DNA of 5,553 bases from Coleofasciculus sp. S288 (GTDB lineage Bacteria; Cyanobacteriota; Cyanobacteriia; Cyanobacteriales; Coleofasciculaceae). The DNA is taken from positions 1-5,553 of the forward strand of contig JAIUYC010000356.1 in the NCBI GenBank assembly GCA_020216575.1. Direction: 5' to 3'. Shown here one piece after another: positions 1 to 5,029 of the stretch. The translations under genes and the position numbers were made by a program. A model generated the notes under the pieces. That model saw only the letters and a program-made list of their open reading frames with translations, was not told the origin of the DNA and made no database searches. The stretch's first letter is position 1; each line of letters opens with the position of its first letter.

Positions 1-88
1 CACCAATCACCAATCACCAATCACCAATCACCAATCACCAATCACCAATCACCAATCACCAATCACCAATCACCAATCACCAATCACC
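1..88. repeat. Perfect heptanucleotide tandem repeat (CACCAAT)x12 abutting nusB
   Basis: Twelve uninterrupted copies of CACCAAT fill positions 1-84. A partial copy, CACC, follows and is joined directly to the ATG of nusB at 89. The array probably continues left of the window. On the + strand the unit contains no stop codon and no ATG, GTG or TTG in any frame, so it neither blocks nor starts translation. On the - strand TGA recurs in every frame. Short tandemly repeated heptamers (STRR) are an established feature of filamentous cyanobacteria. Here the array occupies the whole visible 5' leader of nusB, so no Shine-Dalgarno sequence or promoter is visible. Confidence 0.97.
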
Positions 89-718
89 ATGCAACCTCGC
101 AGAATTGCTCGCGAACTGGCTCTTTTGAGCCTATCTCAGATGCCTAACGCATCCGATAAGCTGGAGGCACAACAGCTATCTAATCTAGTCCTGGCAGCAA
201 TCCGCACCCTGACTAGTGAAATTCAAGAAACATTGGAGACGGCGGCTGCCGAACTCAGACGCGGGAGCGATCGCCTCCTGAGTAGCGAAACTCGGGCAAT
301 CGATGTGCGCAGTGCTAGAGCAATGGTTAATGATTCCATCGAGCTAGCCCAGAAAGCCATCAATCGCCTAGGAACGGCTATGGAAATTCCAGAATTTATT
401 CAGCTATCCAATCAGCAAGAAGTCCGTAGCTACGCGATCGAGATTCTCACAACCATCAACCGCAGGCAGTCCGAGATTGATGAAACCTTAACCAGTTCAC
501 TTGAAGACTGGCAACTGAACCGCCTGCCTCGAATCGATCGAGATATCTTGCGAATTGCGGTGGCAGAAATTGCATTTTTAGGTCTACCAGACAGAGTCGG
601 GATTAACGAAGCCGTGGAGCTTGCCAAGCGATACAGTGATGAAGCAGGACACCGCTTTATCAACGGTGTATTGCGGCGCGTCACAGACCGCATCAAAGCT
701 AAAACTGGCTTGCAGTAA
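89..718 (+). CDS. nusB: Transcription antitermination / rRNA-processing factor NusB
   Basis: NusB binds boxA RNA together with NusE (ribosomal protein S10) and helps RNA polymerase read through rRNA operons, in the cytoplasm. The 209-residue product begins [17 protein letters not shown], the usual start of the cyanobacterial form as I know it, which supports ATG 89. The core NusB signatures are in the C-terminal third: [19 protein letters not shown] at about residues 146-164, and [20 protein letters not shown] at 172-191, followed by NGVLRRV. Typical bacterial NusB is about 130-160 residues; the extra length lies in a helical, charged middle section (about 45-110). No Shine-Dalgarno sequence precedes the start, because the CACCAAT repeat runs right up to the ATG. 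A HIP1 site lies inside the gene at 267-274. ftsY follows on the same strand after 77 bp, so co-transcription is possible. The family call is secure. Confidence 0.95.
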   Translation: MQPRRIARELALLSLSQMPNASDKLEAQQLSNLVLAAIRTLTSEIQETLETAAAELRRGSDRLLSSETRAIDVRSARAMVNDSIELAQKAINRLGTAMEIPEFIQLSNQQEVRSYAIEILTTINRRQSEIDETLTSSLEDWQLNRLPRIDRDILRIAVAEIAFLGLPDRVGINEAVELAKRYSDEAGHRFINGVLRRVTDRIKAKTGLQ

Positions 719-795
719 AGTACGGTGGCTTTCAGCGTCTAGATGTCATGTAAATTCTAGAATAGTTATTTGAGGCTACTAGTCAAGTAGGTGCA

Positions 796-2736
796 ATGGT
801 TTTTAATTGGTTCCGCCGACAGTTTAGCACTTCCGAAACCCCTGAGGACAAACAAGAACAAGAAGCTCCAGAGCAGCAGGAACAAGAAACTGCGCCCGAA
901 CAGTCAACTGAGGAGCACTCACCAGCAGCAGCAGAGGATTACCTGAGCTGGGCGAAAACGGCATACAAGAATATTCAGAAGCAACAGCAACAGACTGAAG
1001 AACCTGCTGAGACAGCCCAGGAGGACGAGTCAGCAATTCAATCCGCATCATCAGCTACCCCGGAAATCGCAGAAGCTCCTGTGGTTCCAGAGCCAGTTCA
1101 AGCCGCCGACAGCAGTATTGCCCCAGAAGAGGTTGAAGAGTCTGCTGCTTCAACAGAGACTGAACAACTGACTGAAACAGCCGCAACAACAGTCGAGCCA
1201 GAAGAACCAACCACACCTGAAACACTAGCAGTAGAAGAGACACCCTCGCCAACAACGGATGTTTCAGAACCTCAAGTGGAAGCGGCTACGACTGAAGAAG
1301 GCGTGGCATCAGTGGAGCCTACTGTCGAGCCAACCGAGGTAGAGGTTACAGCCGAAGCAGGAGAACCAGCAACACCTCCATTAGTAAAGCCGACAGCATC
1401 GGAACCCGAAACTTTACCAGAAGCACCTCCACCAACATCAGAGGAACCTCAGGAAGCGGGATCAAAAGCTTCAACGGCTGACATTGCAGAACTGGAGCCA
1501 GATCCACAAACGCCAGTTTTGGAAACCCCGGCTGCTATTGAAGCGGAGGAAGCTCCTGCTGCCCCCATACCCCTTTGGGCGCGAGCCAGTGCGGATCGAC
1601 AGGCGCGACTAGAACGCCTGAAAGAAACTGCCATTGAACTGCCAGAACCCGAACCTGTTAGGACACCCGTACAGGCCGTCGAACCCGCAGCAACCACAAC
1701 GGTTGAGGTAGAAGAAATTCCTGGTCTTGCTTTTGATGAAGGGTTCTTGTGGTCGGCAGAAGTGTTGGCAGCTCAAGGGCGTCGTCCTGAAGATGTCTCA
1801 ATTGAAGAGATTAGTTGGCTTAAGCGACTGCGTCAGGGACTTGATAAAACCCGTCGCAGCTTGATTAATCAGCTCAAGGCGATTGTCGGTCAAGGACCGT
1901 TGAACCAAGACGCCGTGATGGAGATTGAGGCGCTGCTGTTGCAGGCGGATGTCGGCGTCGAGGCGACGGATTACATTATCAGTACCCTTCAAGAAAAACT
2001 ACGGCAAGACGTTCTGCCACCTGATCAAGCGATCGCTTACTTAAAAGACATTATCCGAGACTTGCTCGACCGACCCTGTAAAACCTCCTACACTTCAACC
2101 TTTGCCCCCGATAAAGATACCCTAAATATCTGGCTGATGACTGGAGTAAATGGGGTTGGAAAGACGACAACCATCGGAAAAATTGCTCACCTAGCGCAGA
2201 AATCGGATTACCGTTGCTTGATTGCAGCAGCAGATACGTTCCGAGCGGCTGCGGTGGAACAGGTGAAGATTTGGGGAGAACGCAGTGGCACGGAGGTGAT
2301 TGCGAATCCCGGGAAGAATACCGATCCCGCGGCTGTGGTGTTTGATGCGATCGCTGCTGCCCAATCCCGAAATACAGAGTTGCTCCTGGTAGACACGGCA
2401 GGGCGTCTGCAAAACAAGAAAAACCTGATGGACGAACTCGCCAAAATTCGGCGGATTGTGGACAAAAAAGCCCCTGATGCCAAGGTGGAATCCCTGCTGG
2501 TTCTAGATGCCACACTGGGTCAAAACGGGTTGCGTCAGGCAGAGGTTTTCTCAGAGGCGGCAAAACTAAGTGGGGTTGTCTTGACAAAACTAGATGGAAC
2601 TGCTAAAGGGGGTGTTGCCCTGGCAGTCGTGCAGCAGTTGGGGTTGCCCATCCGGTTTATTGGGGCTGGCGAAGGGATTGAGGACTTACGTCCTTTCTCA
2701 AGCTACGAGTTTGTGGAAGCCTTACTCAGCGGTTAA
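796..2736 (+). CDS. ftsY: Signal recognition particle receptor FtsY (SRP GTPase)
   Basis: FtsY docks the SRP-ribosome complex at the membrane and, through reciprocal GTP hydrolysis with Ffh, delivers membrane proteins to the translocon. The product has 646 residues. Residues 1-12 (MVFNWFRRQFST) are short, basic and aromatic. Residues 13-305 form a low-complexity A region rich in E, A, P and T, with no K, R or H between residues 63 and 197. A conserved-looking stretch (308-340) leads into the N domain (about 341-430, starting WLKRLRQGLDKTRRSL). The G domain is complete: GVNGVGKTT (450-458), DTFRAAAVEQ (480-489), DTAGR (533-537), TKLDGTAKGG (597-606) and GAGEG near 623-627 followed by DLRPF. 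The start at ATG 796 has a weak purine-rich stretch AAGTAGG just upstream. The 77-bp spacer from nusB contains two copies of TCTAGA (738-743 and 756-761) but no clear terminator, so linkage to nusB is plausible. The acidic region makes the protein longer than E. coli FtsY (about 500 residues). Two HIP1 sites lie within the gene. Confidence 0.97.
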   Translation: MVFNWFRRQFSTSETPEDKQEQEAPEQQEQETAPEQSTEEHSPAAAEDYLSWAKTAYKNIQKQQQQTEEPAETAQEDESAIQSASSATPEIAEAPVVPEPVQAADSSIAPEEVEESAASTETEQLTETAATTVEPEEPTTPETLAVEETPSPTTDVSEPQVEAATTEEGVASVEPTVEPTEVEVTAEAGEPATPPLVKPTASEPETLPEAPPPTSEEPQEAGSKASTADIAELEPDPQTPVLETPAAIEAEEAPAAPIPLWARASADRQARLERLKETAIELPEPEPVRTPVQAVEPAATTTVEVEEIPGLAFDEGFLWSAEVLAAQGRRPEDVSIEEISWLKRLRQGLDKTRRSLINQLKAIVGQGPLNQDAVMEIEALLLQADVGVEATDYIISTLQEKLRQDVLPPDQAIAYLKDIIRDLLDRPCKTSYTSTFAPDKDTLNIWLMTGVNGVGKTTTIGKIAHLAQKSDYRCLIAAADTFRAAAVEQVKIWGERSGTEVIANPGKNTDPAAVVFDAIAAAQSRNTELLLVDTAGRLQNKKNLMDELAKIRRIVDKKAPDAKVESLLVLDATLGQNGLRQAEVFSEAAKLSGVVLTKLDGTAKGGVALAVVQQLGLPIRFIGAGEGIEDLRPFSSYEFVEALLSG

Positions 2737-2780
2737 TTCTACAAGCTGCGATCACCATCGCCTCTTACCGTCTCATAGAA

Positions 2781-2815
2781 AGGGCGGCAGGAAGCCCGTT
2801 GTCTTCAGGCAGGGG
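2781..2815 (+). mobile_element. Possible decayed right end of an IS200/IS605-type element
   Basis: The stretch has a small hairpin, GGGC (2782-2785) with GCCC (2794-2797) around GGCAGGAA. A second imperfect hairpin follows, with CCC (2795-2797) facing GGGGG (2812-2816) across a TCTTCA loop. This order, GGCAGGAAGCCC then an imperfect C-rich/G-rich stem-loop, resembles the 3' end that follows tnpB in IS200/IS605 elements of cyanobacteria, as I remember it. No tnpA or tnpB reading frame is present, so it would be a remnant or a solo end. The likeness is from memory and the stems are imperfect, so the call is weak. Confidence 0.3.
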
Positions 2816-2910
2816 GAAATCACCGTGACGCCCGGTAATTGGTATAGCAAAAGGCAGAGGGCTCCAGGGTTTTTATGCAGAAGGGATGCATATTGACTGG
2901 TAAAGGTTTC

Positions 2911-3021
2911 AGGATCAGGACTTACGCACTTACGCACAGACGCTACATATTGTAGGGACACGATATATCGTGTCCTTACGGTTGGTGGTTTAGTGACTTT
3001 CTTTGCGTAAGTCCTGAGGAT
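2911..3021. mobile_element. 101-bp MITE-like insertion with 13-bp TIRs and 5-bp target duplication
   Basis: CAGGACTTACGCA at 2916-2928 and its exact reverse complement TGCGTAAGTCCTG at 3004-3016 bound a 101-bp segment. The segment is flanked by the identical 5-bp sequence AGGAT on both sides (2911-2915 and 3017-3021), the signature of a transposition event. It has no coding capacity, so a transposase elsewhere in the genome would have moved it. The left end contains a tandem duplication of CTTACGCA (2921-2928 and 2929-2936). A large palindrome (2952-2979) sits almost exactly in the centre. I cannot name the parent IS family from the sequence alone. Confidence 0.85.
2952..2979. repeat. Central palindrome of the MITE-like element
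   Basis: The core GGACACGATATATCGTGTCC (2956-2975) is a perfect 20-bp palindrome. It extends on both sides to 14 paired bases per arm with one G-T pair (2955 with 2976). The motif GTAGGGACACG and its complement resemble a dispersed GTAGGG-type intergenic palindrome that I know from many cyanobacteria. Its midpoint (2965.5) lies within half a base of the midpoint of the surrounding inverted-repeat element (2966). Confidence 0.9.
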
Positions 3022-3103
3022 TTACCTGTGTCCTAATCACCTTGGCGACTGCTATAGTTGGTTTTCCTTTACAGCAATAGTCGGTTGGGCAAGTGAATTC
3101 TTC

Positions 3104-3138
3104 CCCATTACCGACTACCGATTACCCATTACCCATTA
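3104..3138. repeat. Degenerate heptamer tandem repeat (CCCATTA-like)
   Basis: Five consecutive heptamers read CCCATTA, CCGACTA, CCGATTA, CCCATTA and CCCATTA, followed by CCGG. The 7-bp period and C/A/T-rich unit resemble the perfect CACCAAT array at the left edge of the window, but the unit differs and has diverged. It lies in the spacer about 70 bp upstream of the NtcA-like box. Confidence 0.8.
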
Positions 3139-3207
3139 CCGGAATCCTCCAACATGGACGGTAGGGGAGAGAATCGAAGTTGAAATGGCTGTGGGAATTA
3201 GTATTTG

Positions 3208-3249
3208 GTAACTTTTAATACTTTTTTTGATAGTGGATGCTGATACAAG
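3208..3249 (+). promoter_or_regulatory. Candidate NtcA-activated promoter (GTA-N8-TAC, then -10-like TACAAG)
   Basis: GTAACTTTTAATAC at 3208-3221 matches the consensus GTA-N8-TAC for NtcA, the global nitrogen regulator of cyanobacteria. Known NtcA class II promoters place the -10 box about 20-24 bases after the box and have no -35 element. Here TACAAG (3244-3249) follows after 22 bases. That would put a start site near 3256 and the NtcA box centre near -41.5. The -10 matches TATAAT at four of six positions and lacks the final T. A GTA-N8-TAC string is expected about once per 4 kb by chance, so the weight rests on the spacing and on its place upstream of a nitrogen-compound transporter. Confidence 0.5.
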
Positions 3250-3305
3250 TATTCCGTAAGTTAAGCGACAAACATTGATCACAATTATTTTTTGAGGGTT
3301 GATAA

Positions 3306-3332
3306 CCAATAAAAAGCGATTAGCTTTGTTGG
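3306..3332 (+). other. Small hairpin in the predicted 5' leader
   Basis: CCAA (3306-3309) pairs with TTGG (3329-3332), and AAAGC (3313-3317, preceded by further A residues) pairs with GCTTT around a GATTA loop. There is no T-run after it, so it is not an intrinsic terminator. It would lie in the transcript between the predicted start near 3256 and the riboswitch. No function can be assigned. Confidence 0.3.
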
Positions 3333-3396
3333 AGTACAGGAATTGAATTGTGAGTGAGAAACTGGCAAATAAAGCAGAGCGGTAAAAAGTACAAAT

Positions 3397-3540
3397 GAGC
3401 GCTTCTAGGGTTCCGGTTTGAGCAATTGAAACTCAAGCGACTGGTCCAAGAGAAGCAAGCCACCTTGAAAACATAAAGTTTCCGCGTTGGTTTGGGAAGC
3501 TCTTCAGGTAGCTACACGGCGGGAGAAAAGCCCGGGAGGT
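3397..3540 (+). promoter_or_regulatory. Guanidine-I riboswitch (ykkC class)
   Basis: The conserved blocks of the guanidine-I aptamer occur in order. CTAGGGTTCCGGTTTGAG begins at 3404, AGCGACTGGTCC with AAGAG is at about 3436-3452, and ACACGGCGGGAG then AAAAGCCCGGGAGGT ends at 3540. The P1 stem is visible as GCTTC (3401-3405) with GAAGC (3496-3500), extended outward by GAG (3397-3399) with CTT (3502-3504). A hairpin TTGAG/CTCAA sits in the 5' half and an apparently variable GAAAAC/GTTTC hairpin in the middle. The segment GGTCCAAGAG has A at 3448 where I remember G in many family members. In this family, guanidinium binding stabilises the aptamer and turns on export, degradation or import genes. 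The riboswitch lies upstream of an ABC importer and its 3' end overlaps a terminator, so it should act as an ON switch at transcription level. Confidence 0.93.
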
Positions 3541-3588
3541 AAATGATAGTTCGCTAACTATCGTTACTGTCCTGGGTTTTTTATTTTT
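3531..3588 (+). terminator. Riboswitch-controlled intrinsic terminator
   Basis: CCCGGGA (3531-3537) pairs with TCCTGGG (3570-3576). Inside it GATAGTT (3545-3551) pairs with AACTATC (3556-3562) around the loop CGCT, and further pairs join the two blocks, giving a stem of about 20 pairs with small bulges. TTTTTT (3577-3582), A and TTTTT (3584-3588) follow. The 5' arm is the conserved CCCGGGAGGT at the 3' end of the aptamer, so aptamer folding and terminator folding are mutually exclusive. Without guanidine the default would be termination. Confidence 0.92.
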
Positions 3589-3707
3589 CTGCGTTAAAAC
3601 GTTGAACATCAACAGCATCGACTAGAACATAGCAATTGTAGTCAATGATACAGCCGCACTAACGACTCACTAAGCATTAATGAGTAACAACCACGCTGTT
3701 GGGAGAT

Positions 3708-3716
3708 GGGGGGAAG
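3708..3716 (+). promoter_or_regulatory. Purine-rich ribosome binding site deciding the start at 3720
   Basis: GGGGGGAAG ends three bases before ATG 3720. A TTG at 3699 is in frame and would extend the protein by seven residues (MGDGGKF), but it would place this purine tract inside the gene. The ATG gives a normal lipoprotein signal peptide starting MKIRK, so it is preferred. Confidence 0.65.
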
Positions 3717-3719
3717 TTT

Positions 3720-4742
3720 ATGAAAATTCGCAAGTTGCTGTCTTTGCTTTCTGTATTTTTGCTTAGTTTGGCGATCGCAGTGAGTTGTACTCCTTCCCCA
3801 CAAACAGGCAGTACTGGCTCATCTGCAACAGCAGGAGCGCCCATTCAGCTAGGGTTCAGTGCGTGGCCAGGTTGGTTTCCGTGGCAAATTGCACAGGAGG
3901 AAAAGCTGTTTGAAGCGAATAACGTCAAGGTAGATTTAAAGTGGTTTGATGGCTATTTAGATTCCATCAATGCCTTAACGGCTGGTCAATTAGATGCCAA
4001 CTCTCAAACGCTTAACGACACTATCAGCTCAGTTGCCGCAGGAGCGGATTTAGTCGTTGTCTTAGTCAATGATAATTCGACAGGCAATGACAAAATTATT
4101 GTCCGCGAAGGAATCAACAGTATTGCTGACCTTCAAGGGAAAACTGTTGCTGTAGAAGAGGGAACGGTTGACCATTTTCTCCTCCTTTTGGGGCTAAAAA
4201 AGGCAGGACTGTCTCCCGATGATGTCAAGATTCAACCCTTAGAAACTGGGGCAGCAGCGGCAGCGTTTGTCGCCGAACAAATTGATGCGGTTGGAGTTTT
4301 TGCTCCGTTCACAAGCAAAGCACTGGAACGACCGGGAAGTAAAGAATTATTTAGCTCAAAAGACTTCCCTGGTGCAATTCCCGACCACCTTGTTGTCAGC
4401 CGAAAACTAATTGATGAAAGACCGCAAGACGTACAAGCTCTCGTGAATACCTGGTTTGCCACTCTCGGTTTCATGGAGAGTAATGCCGGGGAATCCCTGA
4501 AGATTTTGACGAAACGCGCTGGTGTTACGGCTGAAGAGTATAAGGAGTACGATGCGGGAACCCAAGTCTTTAGTATTGAGGAAAATTTGAAGGCATTTCA
4601 ACCCGGAAATGATATGACATCCTTACCCTATGCAGCCGAGGAAATTAGCAAGTTTTTGGTGGAGGTTGGGATGGTTAAGGAAAAACCAGATGTTAGCAAG
4701 ATATTTGACGATAAATTCGTCAAAGCTTACGCCAATAAATAG
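3720..4742 (+). CDS. ABC transporter substrate-binding lipoprotein, NitT/TauT family, probable guanidine importer
   Basis: This is the extracytoplasmic binding component of an ABC importer. From ATG 3720 it has 340 residues, normal for the family. Residues 1-22 are a lipoprotein signal: basic MKIRK, a hydrophobic stretch, then AVSC with Cys23 as the likely lipidated residue. A short Ser/Thr/Gly-rich linker follows (about 24-40). The binding fold begins with LGFSAWPGWFPW (44-55), a motif like that of NitT/TauT-type (SsuA/TauA/NMT1) proteins. The KWFDGYLDSINALTAGQLDA region (74-93) and the NDTI segment follow, as expected for the ligand cleft. Sequence alone would suggest a nitrate, sulfonate or taurine-like ligand. 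The guanidine-I riboswitch upstream makes guanidine the likelier substrate, by inference from context. The gene lies 131 bases after the riboswitch terminator and 287 bases before the permease. A HIP1 site sits in the signal-peptide codons (3771-3778). The fold class is firm and the substrate is probable. Confidence 0.9.
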   Translation: MKIRKLLSLLSVFLLSLAIAVSCTPSPQTGSTGSSATAGAPIQLGFSAWPGWFPWQIAQEEKLFEANNVKVDLKWFDGYLDSINALTAGQLDANSQTLNDTISSVAAGADLVVVLVNDNSTGNDKIIVREGINSIADLQGKTVAVEEGTVDHFLLLLGLKKAGLSPDDVKIQPLETGAAAAAFVAEQIDAVGVFAPFTSKALERPGSKELFSSKDFPGAIPDHLVVSRKLIDERPQDVQALVNTWFATLGFMESNAGESLKILTKRAGVTAEEYKEYDAGTQVFSIEENLKAFQPGNDMTSLPYAAEEISKFLVEVGMVKEKPDVSKIFDDKFVKAYANK

Positions 4743-4765
4743 AATACTTAGAAGGTCGTAGGTGT

Positions 4766-4897
4766 TATAGCGGTTCTCAAATGATTGAAGTACGGGCGGG
4801 TTTATCGGATTGAGTCATGAGAAGCAAATATCTCGATGAAACCCGCCCCTACGACTCCTGAATCTAGGTGTATTTCACAAGGATGAGAATTGCTATA
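4766..4897. mobile_element. MITE-like palindromic element in the transporter operon
   Basis: TATAGCGGTTCTCA (4766-4779) and TGAGAATTGCTATA (4884-4897) are inverted repeats matching at 12 of 14 positions. The two mismatches are both G opposite T, so all 14 positions can pair in RNA. They bound 132 bp with no coding capacity, which contain a second hairpin (4790-4852). I see no clear target duplication beyond the TA at each end, so insertion is less certain than for the 2911-3021 element. TATAGC-type ends are, to my knowledge, common in small cyanobacterial elements. Confidence 0.55.
4790..4852. repeat. Inverted repeat with GGGCGGGTTT arms
   Basis: GGGCGGGTTT (4794-4803) is exactly complementary to AAACCCGCCC (4839-4848). 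After one mismatch (4793 with 4849), GTA (4790-4792) pairs with TAC (4850-4852). ATCGG (4804-4808) pairs with TCGAT (4833-4837) past a one-base bulge. The arm read on the - strand begins GTAGGGGCGGGTTT, of the same GTAGGG class as the palindrome at 2952-2979. No T-run follows, so it is not a standard terminator, though it could slow or process transcripts between the two genes. Confidence 0.8.
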
Positions 4898-4986
4898 GGT
4901 AGCCGATACTAGATGAAAAGCGTCCAAAATAGAGAAGTTCAGAGGTTGCTGTATATTTTTCAATACTTTTTTAAAATCTCTCTTCC

Positions 4987-5029
4987 CCTAAAACTTAACA
5001 CCTAAACTTTAAAACTCTAAAACCTAAAA
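4987..5029. repeat. Degenerate heptamer-like tract (CCTAAAA) abutting the permease start
   Basis: Read in steps of seven from 4987, the sequence is CCTAAAA, CTTAACA, CCTAAAC, TTTAAAA, CTCTAAA, ACCTAAA, A. The unit is diverged and AT-rich, so the periodicity could be partly compositional. It ends at the base before ATG 5030, leaving no Shine-Dalgarno sequence, which repeats the arrangement seen at the nusB start. Confidence 0.5.

Larger units (their letters stand above)
2737..3719. other. Long non-coding region between ftsY and the transporter operon
   Basis: No reading frame here resembles a protein; the short open frames on both strands cover repeats or the riboswitch. From left to right it contains a possible IS200/IS605 end (about 2781-2815), a MITE-like insertion (2911-3021), a degenerate heptamer repeat (3104-3138), an NtcA-like promoter (3208-3249), an AT-rich leader with a small hairpin (3306-3332), the guanidine riboswitch (3397-3540), its terminator (3531-3588) and a 131-nt leader to the start codon. 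I saw no convincing terminator directly after ftsY. The left 400 bp look like a landing zone for small mobile repeats; the right 500 bp look like a dedicated regulatory region for the transporter. Confidence 0.8.
4743..5029. other. 287-bp spacer inside the transporter operon
   Basis: The gap between binding protein and permease is long for one operon. It contains a palindromic element (4766-4897), an AT-rich stretch with GTATATTTTTCAATAC (4951-4966) and a degenerate heptamer-like tract (4987-5029) that touches the permease start. No intrinsic terminator with a T-run is visible, so readthrough from the riboswitch promoter is still possible. A local promoter for the permease cannot be excluded. 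No small gene is supported. Confidence 0.7.

Noticed and set aside
1..88. The CACCAAT array as a CRISPR array
   Set aside because: Units are 7 bp with no spacers; this is a simple tandem repeat.
2051..2587. A 178-codon open frame on the - strand opposite the FtsY GTPase domain
   Set aside because: It lies wholly antisense to the conserved SRP GTPase motifs, and its translation resembles no family I know; it is a by-product of the codon use of ftsY.
2594..2896. A 100-codon + strand open frame overlapping the end of ftsY
   Set aside because: It is out of frame with the conserved C-terminal FtsY motifs and then runs into the repeat-rich spacer; no ribosome binding site or recognisable domain.
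2773..2961. A 62-codon - strand open frame after ftsY
   Set aside because: It covers the possible IS end and half of the MITE-like insertion, so it was created by repeats rather than being a gene.
3433..3618. A 61-codon - strand open frame
   Set aside because: It lies opposite the guanidine riboswitch and terminator, whose RNA conservation fully explains the sequence.
3680..3766. A 28-codon frame starting ATG AGT AAC upstream of the binding protein and overlapping its start
   Set aside because: No good ribosome binding site of its own and no sign of a leader-peptide motif; control of this operon is already explained by the riboswitch.
4790..4852. The GGGCGGGTTT inverted repeat as an intrinsic terminator after the binding protein
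   Set aside because: The loop is long (about 24 bases) and no T-run follows the 3' arm.
4951..4966. GTA-N10-TAC inverted motif (GTATATTTTTCAATAC) upstream of the permease as a second NtcA site
   Set aside because: The spacer is 10 bases instead of the 8 required by the NtcA consensus, so it does not qualify.
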